A stretch of DNA of 5,582 nt from Nitrososphaerota archaeon. Its GTDB lineage: Archaea; Thermoproteota; Nitrososphaeria; Nitrososphaerales; UBA183. The DNA is taken from positions 1 to 5,582 of the forward strand of contig JAFLZE010000067.1 in the NCBI GenBank assembly GCA_029785685.1. The letters are read 5' to 3'. Both the position numbers and the translations under genes were made by a program. This document shows positions 5,514-5,582 of this stretch, in pieces (position 1 is the stretch's first letter; every line of letters begins with the position of its first letter). A model generated the notes under the pieces. That model did no database searches. It saw nothing but the letters and a program-made list of their open reading frames with translations, and had not been told where the DNA came from.

Positions 5514-5582
5514 GCCGAGGCTCCGAATCCAGGCCGATTCGTACCCATCTCAGGGAGGCCAAGGGTCTGGGCCGGAAATATC
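5514..5582 (+). repeat. Toxin-antitoxin-bounding repeat, copy C (cut by window end)
   Basis: Matches 4845-4903 at about 49 of 60 aligned positions and continues as GGGCCGGAAATATC to the window end, matching copy A (CGCCGGAAGTATC). From copy A one would predict that the next bases read CGGATGCA. It begins about 80 bases after hicA, so the HicBA operon is enclosed by copies B and C in the same orientation. Confidence 0.65.

Noticed and set aside
192..5582. CRISPR array
   Set aside because: The repeats are few, imperfect, in both orientations and hundreds to thousands of bases apart, without regular short spacers.

Overview
The window looks archaeal. TATA-box-like elements lie about 26 bases upstream of start codons with no room for a leader, the exported proteins are packed with N-glycosylation sequons behind one N-terminal membrane segment, and the RelBE-like and HicBA modules are of types common in archaea. 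A secreted G1 (glutamic) peptidase, a family active at low pH, together with a sequon-rich protein ending in a TYTIVAGDEWG-type motif that I associate from memory with soil archaea, suggests a Nitrososphaerota (Thaumarchaeota) or Thermoplasmata organism from acidic soil or peat. That placement is inference and weak. No tRNA or rRNA gene was found.

Layout. (1) 1-309: no convincing gene; it holds one copy of an approximately 46-base repeat and a possible promoter. (2) 310-900: the N-terminal half of a tyrosine-recombinase-type integrase that keeps the first catalytic Arg but loses the rest; it runs into a GC-rich patch of GCTCG-type motifs at 880-1010. (3) 1177-3936: three plus-strand genes for exported or membrane-anchored proteins: a sequon-rich anchored protein, a glutamic (eqolisin, G1) endopeptidase precursor, and a second sequon-rich anchored protein. 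(4) 3937-4261: a gene-free stretch with the second copy of the 46-base repeat and the first copy of a related repeat in the other orientation. (5) 4262-4723, minus strand: a RelB-like antitoxin followed directly by a RelE-like toxin gene broken by one in-frame amber codon. (6) 4978-5431, plus strand: an apparently intact HicB-HicA toxin-antitoxin operon.

How it fits together. The integrase remnant and the three exported-protein genes sit between two direct repeats (192-237 and 4069-4115) sharing a perfect 21-base block, as expected of an old integrated element. Beyond it, two toxin-antitoxin modules are each bounded by copies of another repeat (about 4197, 4845 and 5514), giving repeat-module-repeat-module-repeat. 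The two repeat sets share a GGGCCGGAA core and may be one dispersed family. The window therefore reads as an accessory island: a decayed integrative element carrying surface or secreted functions, next to repeat-bounded toxin-antitoxin cassettes, one decayed and one apparently functional. The cassette interpretation is inference; the repeats and the gene order are seen directly.
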